Assembly: GCA_036435485.1 (NCBI GenBank) | Contig: JAZHRN010000139.1 | Coordinates: forward strand, 2,108,001-2,172,000 | Reading direction: 5' to 3' | DNA length: 64,000 nt | Source: Saposhnikovia divaricata | Taxonomy: Eukaryota; Streptophyta; Magnoliopsida; Apiales; Apiaceae | Shown here: piece after piece, positions 26,020 through 37,507 of the stretch | Position numbering within the stretch: the first letter of the stretch is position 1 | How the letters are laid out: the number at the start of each line of letters is the position of its first letter | Notes under the pieces: model-generated | What the model saw: the letters and a program-made list of their open reading frames with translations, nothing else | The model's database searches: none | What the model was told of the DNA's origin: nothing | Translations under genes and position numbers: made by a program

Positions 26020-28047
26020 CTATGGGTTATTGGAATTCAATGAAATTTTATTTGGTGCCATTCGGACCTGAATCGGGGCTGAAATGACTGAAACTCGGTT
26101 TTCGGATAATCCTCAAAGGGGTTAGTACACGGGATATTGTTAAAAATCGAGTCGAACCATTTTATGGATATATTTACATATTTTGTTTCTATGGGTTATT
26201 GGAATTCAACGCAATTTTATTTAACGAAGTTCGGACCGGAATCGGAGTTGATATGATCGAAACTCGGTTTTCGGAAACTTCTCAAAGGGATTAGTGCACG
26301 GGATATTGTTAAAAATCAAGTCGGACAATTTTGTAGATATTTTTACATATTTTGTTCCTATGGGTTATTGGAATTCAACGAAATTTTATTTGGTGCAATT
26401 CGGACCTGAATCGGGGCTGAAATGACTGAAACTCGGTTTTCGGATAATCCTCAAAGGGGTTAGTACACGGGATATTGTTAAAAATCGAGTCGGACCATTT
26501 TATGGATATTTTTACATATTTTGTTCCTATGGGTTATTGGAATTCAACGAAATTTTATTTGGTGCCAGTCGGACCTGAATCGGGGCTGAAATGACTGAAA
26601 CTCGGTTTTCGGATAATCCTCAAAGGGGTTAGTACACGGGATATTGTTAAAAATCGAGTCGAACCATTTTATGGATATATTTACATATTTTGTTTCTATG
26701 GGTTATTGGAATTCAACGCAATTTTATTTAACGAAGTTCGGACCGGAATCGGAGTTGATATGATCGAAACTCGGTTTTCGGAAACTTCTCAAAGGGATTA
26801 GTACACGGGATATTGTTAAAAATCAAGTCGGACAATTTTGTAGATATTTTTACATATTTTGTTCCTATGGGTTATTGGAATTCAACGAAATTTTATTTGG
26901 TGCCAGTCGGACCTGAATCGGGGCTGAAATGACTGAAACTCGGTTTTCGGATAATCCTGAAAGGGGTTAGTACACGGGATATTGTTAAAAATCGAGTCGG
27001 ACCATTTTATGGATATTTTTACATATTTTGTTCCTATGGGTTATTGGAATTCAACGAAATTTTATTTGGTGCCAGTCGGACCTGAATCGAGGCTGAAATG
27101 ACTGAAACTCGGTTTTCGGATAATCCTCAAAGGGGTTAGTACACGGGATATTGTTAAAAATCGAGTTGGACCATTTTATGGATATTTTTACATATTTTGT
27201 TCCTATGGGTTATTGGAATTCAACGAAATTTTATTTGGTGCCAGTCGGACCTGAATCGGGGCTGAAATGACTGAAACTCGGTTTTCGGATAATCCTCAAA
27301 GGGATTAGTACACGGGATATTGTTAAAAATCGAGTTGGACCATTTTATGGATATTTTTACATATTTAGTTCCTATGGGTTATTGGAATTCAATGAAATTT
27401 TATTTGGTGCCATTCGGACCTGAATCGGGGCTAAAATGACTGAAACTCGGTTTTCGGATAATCCTCAAAGGGGTTAGTACACGGGATATTGTTAAAAATC
27501 GAGTCGGACCATTTTATGGATATTTTTACATATTTTTTTCCTATGGGTTATTGGAATTCAACACAATTTTATTTAACGGAGTTCAGACCGGAATCGGAGC
27601 TGATATGATGGAAACTCGGTTTTCGGAAACTTCTCAAAGGGTTTAGTACACGGGATATTGTTAAAAATCAAGTAAGACCATTTTTTGGATATTTTTACAT
27701 ATTTTGTTTCTATGGGTTATTGGAATTCAACGAAATTTTATTTGGTGCCAGTCGGACCTGCATCGGGGCTGAAATGACTGAAACTCGGTTTTCGGATAAT
27801 CCTCAAAGGGGTTAGTACACGGGATATTGTTAAAAATCGAGTCGGACCATTTTATGGATATTTTTACATATTTTGTTCCTATGGGTTATTGGAATTCAAC
27901 GAAATTTTATTTAACGGAGTTCGGACCAGAATCGGAGCTGATATGATCGAAACTCGGTTTTCGGAAACTTCTCAAAGGGATTAGTACACGGGATATTGTT
28001 AAAAATCAAGTCGGACAATTTTGTGGATATTTTTACATATTTTGTTC
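26020..28047 (+). repeat. 12-mer HOR unit, copy 2 (2028 bp)
   Basis: Same order as 19599-21625 at an offset of 6421 bp (38 monomers, one base short). It keeps the intact GGAATTC in its last, chimeric monomer. A private change is CAAGTAAGACC near 27671. Confidence 0.87.
27879..28047 (+). repeat. Chimeric A2/B monomer (169 bp)
   Basis: Same A2-to-B junction as at 21458: CAACGAAATTTTATTT, then AACGGAGTTCGG and CCAGAATCGG. It has the intact GGAATTC, so the base loss in the other copy came later. It closes the 12-mer unit. Confidence 0.88.
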
Positions 28048-29906
28048 CTATGGGTTATTGGAATTCAATGAAATTTTATTTGGTGCCATTCGGACCTGAA
28101 TCGGGGTTGAAATGACTGAAACTCGGTTTTCGGATAATCCTCAAAGGGGTTAGTACATGGGATATTGTTAAAAATCGAGTCGAACCATTTTATGGATATA
28201 TTTACATATTTTGTTTCTATGGGTTATTGGAATTCAACGCAATTTTATTTAACGAAGTTCGGACCGGAATCGGAGTTGATATGATCGAAACTCGGTTTTC
28301 GGAAACTTCTCAAAGGGATTAGTACACGGGATATTGTTAAAAATCAAGTCGGACAATTTTGTAGATATTTTTACATATTTTGTTCCTATGGGTTATTGGA
28401 ATTCAACGAAATTTTATTTGGTGCAATTCGGACCTGAATCGGGGCTGAAATGACTGAAACTCGGTTTTCGGATAATCCTCAAAGGGGTTAGTACACGGGA
28501 TATTGTTAAAAATCGAGTCGGATCATTTTATGGATATTTTTACATATTTTGTTCCTATGGGTTATTGGAATTCAACGAAATTTTATTTGGTGCCAGTCGG
28601 ACCTGAATCGGGGCTGAAATGACTGAAACTCGGTTTTCGGATAATCCTCAAAGGGGTTAGTACACGGGATATTGTTAAAAATTGAGTCGAACCATTTTAT
28701 GGATATATTTACATATTTTGTTTCTATGGGTTATTGGAATTCAACGCAATTTTATTTAACGAAGTTCGGACCGGAATCGGAGTTGATATGATCGAAACTC
28801 GGTTTTCGGAAACTTCTCAAAGGGATTAGTACACGGGATATTGTTAAAAATCAAGTCGGACAATTTTGTAGATATTTTTACATATTTTGTTCCTATGGGT
28901 TATTGGAATTCAACGAAATTTTATTTGGTGCCAGTCGGACCTGAATCGGGGCTGAAATGACTGAAACTCGGTTTTCGGATAATCCTGAAAGGGGTTAGTA
29001 CACGGGATATTGTTAAAAATCGAGTCGGACCATTTTATGGATATTTTTACATATTTTGTTCCTATGGGTTATTGGAATTCAACGAAATTTTATTTGGTGC
29101 CAGTCGGACCTGAATCGAGGCTGAAATGACTGAAACTCGGTTTTCGGATAATCCTCAAAGGGGTTAGTACACGGGATATTGTTAAAAATCGAGTCGGACC
29201 ATTTTATGGATATTTTTACATATTTTGTTCCTATGGGTTATTGGAATTCAACGAAATTTTATTTGGTGCCAGTCGGACCTGAATCGGGGCTGAAATGACT
29301 GAAACTCGGTTTTCGGATAATCCTCAAAGGGATTAGTACACGGGATATTGTTAAAAATCGAGTTGGACCATTTTATGGATATTTTTACATATTTAGTTCC
29401 TATGGGTTATTGGAATTCAATGAAATTTTATTTGGTGCCATTCGGACCTGAATCGGGGCTAAAATGACTGAAACTCGGTTTTCGGATAATCCTCAAAGGG
29501 GTTAGTACACGGGATATTGTTAAAAATCGAGTCGGACCATTTTATGGATATTTTTACATATTTTTTTCCTATGGGTTATTGGAATTCAACACAATTTTAT
29601 TTAACGGAGTTCAGACCGGAATCGGAGCTGATATGATGGAAACTCGGTTTTCGGAAACTTCTCAAAGGGTTTAGTACACGGGATATTGTTAAAAATCAAG
29701 TCGGACCATTTTTTGGATATTTTTACATATTTTGTTTCTATGGGTTATTGGAATTCAACGAAATTTTATTTGGTGCCAGTCGGACCTGCATCGGGGCTGA
29801 AATGACTGAAACTCGGTTTTCGGATAATCCTCAAAGGGGTTAGTACACGGGATACTGTTAAAAATCGAGTCGGACCATTTTATGGATATTTTTACATATT
29901 TTGTTC
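28048..29906 (+). repeat. 12-mer HOR unit, copy 3, without the chimera
   Basis: Eleven monomers follow the order of 26020-28047 at an offset of 2028 bp, but the twelfth, chimeric monomer is replaced by a plain A2. From 29062 onwards the same monomers serve as the first 9-mer unit, so this copy is the bridge between the 12-mer and 9-mer zones. Confidence 0.84.
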
Positions 29907-30582
29907 CTATGGGTTATTGGAATTCAACGAAATTTTATTTGGTGCCAGTCGGACCTGAATCGGGGCTGAAATGACTGAAACTCGGTTTTCGGATAATCCT
30001 CAAAGGGGTTAGTACACGGGATATTGTTAAAAATTGAGTTGGACCATTTAATGGATATTTTTACATATTTTGTTCCTATGGGTTATTGGAATTCAACGAA
30101 ATTTTATTTGGTGCCAGTCGGACCTGAATCGGGGCTGAAATGACTGAAACTCGGTTTTCGGATAATCCTCAAAGGGGTTAGTACACGGGATATTGTTAAA
30201 AATCGAGTCGGACCATTTTATGGATATATTTACATATTTTGTTTCTATGGGTTATTGCAATTCAACGCAATTTTATTTAACGAAGTTCGGACCGGAATCG
30301 GAGTTGATATGATCGAAACTCGGTTTTCGGAAACTTCTCAAAGGGATTAGTACACGGGATATTGTTAAAAATCAAGTCGGACAATTTTGTAGATATTTTT
30401 ACATATTTTGTTCCTATGGGTTATTGGAATTCAACGAAATTTTATTTGGTGCCAGTCGGACCTGAATCGGGGCTGAAATGACTGAAACTCGGTTTTCGGA
30501 TAATCCTGAAAGGGGTTAGTACACGGGATATTGTTAAAAATCGAGTCGGACCATTTTATGGATATTTTTACATATTTTGTTC
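29062..30582 (+). repeat. 9-mer unit 1 (1521 bp)
   Basis: Full nine monomers. The second monomer still has GGGGCTG, not the GGGGATG of later units, so it is the least derived of the set. GATACTG in monomer 5 and TTGCAATTC in monomer 8 are present. Confidence 0.87.
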
Positions 30583-32102
30583 CTATGGGTTATTGGAATT
30601 CAACGAAATTTTATTTGGTGCCAGTCGGACCTGAATCGAGGCTGAAATGGCTGAAACTCGGTTTTCGGATAATCCTCAAAGGGGTTAGTACACGGGATAT
30701 TGTTAAAAATCGAGTCGGACCATTTTATGGATATTTTTACATATTTTGTTCCTATGGGTTATTGGAATTCAACGAAATTTTATTTGGTGCCAGTCGGACC
30801 TGAATCGGGGATGAAATGACTGAAACTCGGTTTTCGGATAATCCTCAAAGGGATTAGTACACGGGATATTGTTAAAAATCGAGTTGGACCATTTTATGGA
30901 TATTTTTACATATTTAGTTCCTATGGGTTATTGGAATTCAATGAAATTTTATTTGGTGCCATTCGGACCTGAATCGGGGCTAAAATGACTGAAACTCGGT
31001 TTTCGGATAATCCTCAAAGGGGTTAGTACACGGGATATTGTTAAAAATCGAGTCGGACCATTTTATGGATATTTTTACATATTTTTTTCCTATGGGTTAT
31101 TGGAATTCAACACAATTTTATTTAACGGAGTTCAGACCGGAATCGGAGCTGATATGATGGAAACTCGGTTTTCGGAAACTTCTCAAAGGGTTTAGTACAC
31201 GGGATATTGTTAAAAATCAAGTCGGACCATTTTTTGGATATTTTACATATTTTGTTTCTATGGGTTATTGGAATTCAACGAAATTTTATTTGGTGCCAGT
31301 CGGACCTGCATCGGGGCTGAAATGACTGAAACTCGGTTTTCGGATAATCCTCAAAGGGGTTAGTACACGGGATACTGTTAAAAATCGAGTCGGACCATTT
31401 TATGGATATTTTTACATATTTTGTTCCTATGGGTTATTGGAATTCAACGAAATTTTATTTGGTGCCAGTCGGACCTGAATCGGGGCTGAAATGACTGAAA
31501 CTCGGTTTTCGGATAATCCTCAAAGGGGTTAGTACACGGGATATTGTTAAAAATTGAGTTGGACCATTTAATGGATATTTTTACATATTTTGTTCCTATG
31601 GGTTATTGGAATTCAACGAAATTTTATTTGGTGCCAGTCGGACCTGAATCGGGGCTGAAATGACTGAAACTCGGTTTTCGGATAATCCTCAAAGGGGTTA
31701 GTACACGGGATATTGTTAAAAATCGAGTCGGACCATTTTATGGATATATTTACATATTTTGTTTCTATGGGTTATTGCAATTCAACGCAATTTTATTTAA
31801 CGAAGTTCGGACCGGAATCGGAGTTGATATGATCGAAACTCGGTTTTCGGAAACTTCTCAAAGGGATTAGTACACGGGATATTGTTAAAAATCAAGTCGG
31901 ACAATTTTGTAGATATTTTTACATATTTTGTTCCTATGGGTTATTGGAATTCAACGAAATTTTATTTGGTGCCAGTCGGACCTGAATCGGGGCTGAAATG
32001 ACTGAAACTCGGTTTTCGGATAATCCTGAAAGGGGTTAGTACACGGGATATTGTTAAAAATCGAGTCGGACCATTTTATGGATATTTTTACATATTTTGT
32101 TC
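30583..32102 (+). repeat. 9-mer unit 2 (1520 bp)
   Basis: Full nine monomers, one base short from the loss of a T in GGATATTTTACAT near 31240. Monomer 1 has GAAATGGCTG near 30648, a stop-removing change that creates a 90-codon open frame. Confidence 0.9.
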
Positions 32103-32947
32103 CTATGGGTTATTGGAATTCAACGAAATTTTATTTGGTGCCAGTCGGACCTGAATCGAGGCTGAAATGACTGAAACTCGGTTTTCGGATAATCCTCAAA
32201 GGGGTTAGTACACGGGATATTGTTAAAAATCGAGTCGGACCATTTTATGGATATTTTTACATATTTTGTTCCTATGGGTTATTGGAATTCAACGAAATTT
32301 TATTTGGTGCCAGTCGGACCTGAATCGGGGATGAAATGACTGAAACTCGGTTTTCGGATAATCCTCAAAGGGATTAGTACACGGGATATTGTTAAAAATC
32401 GAGTTGGACCATTTTATGGATATTTTTACATATTTAGTTCCTATGGGTTATTGGAATTCAATGAAATTTTATTTGGTGCCATTCGGACCTGAATCGGGGC
32501 TAAAATGACTGAAACTCGGTTTTCGGATAATCCTCAAAGGGGTTAGTACACGGGATATTGTTAAAAATCGAGTCGGACCATTTTATGGATATTTTTACAT
32601 ATTTTTTTCCTATGGGTTATTGGAATTCAACACAATTTTATTTAACGGAGTTCAGACCGGAATCGGAGCTGATATGATGGAAACTCGGTTTTCGGAAACT
32701 TCTCAAAGGGTTTAGTACACGGGATATTGTTAAAAATCAAGTCGGACCATTTTTTGGATATTTTTACATATTTTGTTTCTTTGGGTTATTGGAATTCAAC
32801 GAAATTTTATTTGGTGCCAGTCGGACCTGAATCGGGGCTGAAATGACTGAAACTCGGTTTTCGGATAATCCTGAAAGGGGTTAGTACACGGGATATTGTT
32901 AAAAATCGAGTCGGACCATTTTATGGATATTTTTACATATTTTGTTC
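32103..32947 (+). repeat. 9-mer unit 3, truncated to 5 monomers (845 bp)
   Basis: Contains monomers 1-4 and then a monomer that starts after a GTTTCTTTGGG junction but carries the CTGAATCGGGG and CCTGAAAGG of monomer 9. Monomers 5-8 are missing. This is what an unequal exchange between monomers 5 and 9 would leave. Confidence 0.88.
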
Positions 32948-34468
32948 CTATGGGTTATTGGAATTCAACGAAATTTTATTTGGTGCCAGTCGGACCTGAA
33001 TCGAGGCTGAAATGACTGAAACTCGGTTTTCGGATAATCCTCAAAGGGGTTAGTACACGGGATATTGTTAAAAATCGAGTCGGACCATTTTATGGATATT
33101 TTTACATATTTTGTTCCTATGGGTTATTGGAATTCAACGAAATTTTATTTGGTGCCAGTCGGACCTGAATCGGGGATGAAATGACTGAAACTCGGTTTTC
33201 GGATAATCCTCAAAGGGATTAGTACACGGGATATTGTTAAAAATCGAGTTGGACCATTTTATGGATATTTTTACATATTTAGTTCCTATGGGTTATTGGA
33301 ATTCAATGAAATTTTATTTGGTGCCATTCGGACCTGAATCGGGGCTAAAATGACTGAAACTCGGTTTTCGGATAATCCTCAAAGGGGTTAGTACACGGGA
33401 TATTGTTAAAAATCGAGTCGGACCATTTTATGGATATTTTTACATATTTTTTTCCTATGGGTTATTGGAATTCAACACAATTTTATTTAACGGAGTTCAG
33501 ACCGGAATCGGAGCTGATATGATGGAAACTCGGTTTTCGGAAACTTCTCAAAGGGTTTAGTACACGGGATATTGTTAAAAATCAAGTCGGACCATTTTTT
33601 GGATATTTTTACATATTTTGTTTCTATGGGTTATTGGAATTCAACGAAATTTTATTTGGTGCCAGTCGGACCTGCATCGGGGCTGAAATGACTGAAACTC
33701 GGTTTTCGGATAATCCTCAAAGGGTTTAGTACACGGGATACTGTTAAAAATCGAGTCGGACCATTTTATGGATATTTTTACATATTTTGTTCCTATGGGT
33801 TATTGGAATTCAACGAAATTTTATTTGGTGCCAGTCGGACCTGAATCGGGGCTGAAATGACTGAAACTCGGTTTTCGGATAATCCTCAAAGGGGTTAGTA
33901 CACGGGATATTGTTAAAAATTGAGTTGGACCATTTAATGGATATTTTTACATATTTTGTTCCTATGGGTTATTGGAATTCAAAGAAATTTTATTTGGTGC
34001 CAGTCGGACCTGAATCGGGGCTGAAATGACTGAAACTCGGTTTTCGGATAATCCTCAAAGGGGTTAGTACACGGGATATTGTTAAAAATCGAGTCGGACC
34101 ATTTTATGGATATATTTACATATTTTGTTTCTATGGGTTATTGCAATTCAACGCAATTTTATTTAACGAAGTTCGGACCGGAATCGGAGTTGATATGATC
34201 GAAACTCGGTTTTCGGAAACTTCTCAAAGGGATTAGTACACGGGATATTGTTAAAAATCAAGTCGGACAATTTTGTAGATATTTTTACATATTTTGTTCC
34301 TATGGGTTATTGGAATTCAACGAAATTTTATTTGGTGCCAGTCGGACCTGAATCGGGGCTGAAATGACTGAAACTCGGTTTTCGGATAATCCTGAAAGGG
34401 GTTAGTACACGGGATATTGTTAAAAATCGAGTCGGACCATTTTATGGATATTTTTACATATTTTGTTC
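32948..34468 (+). repeat. 9-mer unit 4 (1521 bp)
   Basis: Full nine monomers. Private changes are AAGGGTTTAG in monomer 5 near 33722 (B2-like, where the other units have AAGGGGTTAG) and CAAAGAAAT near 33980. Confidence 0.9.
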
Positions 34469-35986
34469 CTATGGGTTATTGGAATTCAACGAAATTTTAT
34501 TTGGTGCCAGTCGGACCTGAATCGAGGCTGAAATGACTGAAACTCGGTTTTCGGATAATCCTCAAAGGGGTTAGTACACGGGATATTGTTAAAAATCGAG
34601 TCGGACCATTTTATGGATATTTTTACATATTTTGTTCCTATGGGTTATTGGAATTCAACGAAATTTTATTTGGTGCCAGTCGGACCTGAATCGGGGATGA
34701 AATGACTGAAACTCGGTTTTCGGATAATCCTCAAAGGGATTAGTACACGGGATATTGTTAAAAATCGAGTTGGACCATTTTATGGATATTTTTACATATT
34801 TAGTTCCTATGGGTTATTGGAATTCAATGAAATTTTATTTGGTGCCATTCGGACCTGAATCGGGGCTAAAATGACTGAAACTCGGTTTTCGGATAATCCT
34901 CAAAGGGGTTAGTACACGGGATATTGTTAAAAATCGAGTCGGACCATTTTATGGATATTTTTACATATTTTTTTCCTATGGGTTATTGGAATTCAACACA
35001 ATTTTATTTAACGGAGTTCAGACCGGAATCGGAGCTGATATGATGGAAACTCGGTTTTCGGAAACTTCTCAAAGGGTTTAGTACACGGGATATTGTTAAA
35101 AATCAAGTCGGACCATTTTTTGGATATTTTTACATATTTTGTTTCTATGGGTTATTGGAATTCAACGAAATTTTATTTGGTGCCAGTCGGACCTGCATCG
35201 GGGCTGAAATGACTGAAACTCGGTTTTCGGATAATCCTCAAAGGGGTTAGTACACGGGATACTGTTAAAAATCGAGTCGGACCATTTTATGGATATTTTT
35301 ACATATTTTGTTCCTATGGGTTATTGGAATTCAACGAAATTTTATTTGGTGCCAGTCGGACCTGAATCGGGGCTGAAATGACTGAAACTCGGTTTTCGGA
35401 TAATCCTCAAAGGGGTTAGTACACGGGATATTGTTAAAAATTGAGTTGGACCATTTAATGGATATTTTTACATATTTTGTTCCTATGGGTTATTGGAATT
35501 CAACGAAATTTTATTTGGTGCCAGTCGGACCTGAATCGGGGCTGAAATGACTGAAACTCGGTTTTCGGATAATCCTCAAAGGGGGTACACGGGATATTGT
35601 TAAAAATCGAGTCGGACCATTTTATGGATATATTTACATATTTTGTTTCTATGGGTTATTGCAATTCAACGCAATTTTATTTAACGAAGTTCGGACCGGA
35701 ATCGGAGTTGATATGATCGAAACTCGGTTTTCGGAAACTTCTCAAAGGGATTAGTACACGGGATATTGTTAAAAATCAAGTCGGACAATTTTGTAGATAT
35801 TTTTACATATTTTGTTCCTATGGGTTATTGGAATTCAACGAAATTTTATTTGGTGCCAGTCGGACCTGAATCGGGGCTGAAATGACTGAAACTCGGTTTT
35901 CGGATAATCCTGTAAGGGGTTAGTACACGGGATATTGTTAAAAATCGAGTCGGACCATTTTATGGATATTTTTACATATTTTGTTC
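34469..35986 (+). repeat. 9-mer unit 5 (1518 bp)
   Basis: Full nine monomers with a unique three-base loss (TTA) at 35584/35585, giving AAAGGGGGTACACGG. Another private change is CCTGTAAGG near 35910. Confidence 0.9.
35584..35585 (+). other. Three-base deletion (TTA), single copy
   Basis: AAAGGGGGTACACGG replaces AAAGGGGTTAGTACACGG. I noticed this only in one 9-mer unit, so it postdates the spread of that unit. Confidence 0.88.
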
Positions 35987-37507
35987 CTATGGGTTATTGG
36001 AATTCAACGAAATTTTATTTGGTGCCAGTCGGACCTGAATCGAGGCTGAAATGACTGAAACTCGGTTTTCGGATAATCCTCAAAGGGGTTAGTACACGGG
36101 ATATTGTTAAAAATCGAGTCGGACCATTTTATGGATATTTTTACATATTTTGTTCCTATGGGTTATTGGAATTCAACGAAATTTTATTTGGTGCCAGTCG
36201 GACCTGAATCGGGGATGAAATGACTGAAACTCGGTTTTCGGATAATCCTCAAAGGGATTAGTACACGGGATATTGTTAAAAATCGAGTTGGACCATTTTA
36301 TGGATATTTTTACATATTTATTTCCTATGGGTTATTGGAATTCAATGAAATTTTATTTGGTGCCATTCGGACCTGAATCGGGGCTAAAATGACTGAAACT
36401 CGGTTTTCGGATAATCCTCAAAGGGGTTAGTACACGGGATATTGTTAAAAATCGAGTCGGACCATTTTATGGATATTTTTACATATTTTTTTCCTATGGG
36501 TTATTGGAATTCAACACAATTTTATTTAACGGAGTTCAGACCGGAATCGGAGCTGATATGATGGAAACTCGGTTTTCGGAAACTTCTCAAAGGGTTTAGT
36601 ACACGGGATATTGTTAAAAATCAAGTCGGACCATTTTTTGGATATTTTTACATATTTCGTTTCTATGGGTTATTGGAATTCAACGAAATTTTATTTGGTG
36701 CCAGTCGGACCTGCATCGGGGCTGAAATGACTGAAACTCGGTTTTCGGATAATCCTCAAAGGGGTTAGTACACGGGATATTGTTAAAAATCGAGTCGGAC
36801 CATTTTATGGATATTTTTACATATTTTGTTCCTATGGGTTATTGGAATTCAACGAAATTTTATTTGGTGCCAGTCGGACCTGAATCGGGGCTGAAATGAC
36901 TGAAACTCGGTTTTCGGATAATCCTCAAAGGGGTTAGTACACGGGATATTGTTAAAAATTGAGTTGGACCATTTAATGGATATTTTTACATATTTTGTTC
37001 CTATGGGTTATTGGAATTCAACGAAATTTTATTTGTTGCCAGTCGGACCTGAATCGGGGCTGAAATGACTGAAACTCGGTTTTCGGATAATCCTCAAAGG
37101 GGTTAGTACACGGGATATTGTTAAAAATCGAGTCGGACCATTTTATGGATATATTTACATATTTTGTTTCTATGGGTTATTGGAATTCAACGCAATTTTA
37201 TTTAACGAAGTTCGGACCGGAATCGGAGTTGATATGATCGAAACTCGGTTTTCGGAAACTTCTCAAAGGGATTAGTACACGGGATATTGTTAAAAATCAA
37301 GTCGGACAATTTTGTAGATATTTTTACATATTTTGTTCCTATGGGTTATTGGAATTCAACGAAATTTTATTTGGTGCCAGTCGGACCTGAATCGGGGCTG
37401 AAATGACTGAAACTCGGTTTTCGGATAATCCTGAAAGGGGTTAGTACACGGGATATTGTTAAAAATCGAGTCGGACCATTTTTTGGATATTTTTACATAT
37501 TTTGTTC
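35987..37507 (+). repeat. 9-mer unit 6 (1521 bp)
   Basis: Full nine monomers. Here monomer 5 has GATATTG, not GATACTG, and monomer 8 has the intact TTGGAATTC, so this unit lacks two changes seen in units 1, 2, 4 and 5. Private changes are CATATTTCGTTTC and TTTGTTGCCAG. Confidence 0.9.

Larger units (their letters stand above)
19599..29061 (+). repeat. Block IV: 12-mer units split by 11-, 4- and 2-mer patches
   Basis: Defined by A monomers with GTCGAACC, GATATATTTAC and GTTTCTATGG, B1 monomers with GAGTTGATATG and TTGTAGATA, and A2 with GGTGCAATTCGG. The last marker lies at 19971, 21998, 23857, 26392 and 28420, that is at 12, 11, 15 and 12 monomers. The interior 21626-26019 holds material copied from block III. 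Confidence 0.83.

Noticed and set aside
30531..30803. 90-codon open frame in a 9-mer unit
   Set aside because: It starts at TTG, lies wholly within satellite, and exists only because TGA became TGG near 30648. The protein simply repeats the translation of successive monomers. There is no domain, promoter or codon signature.
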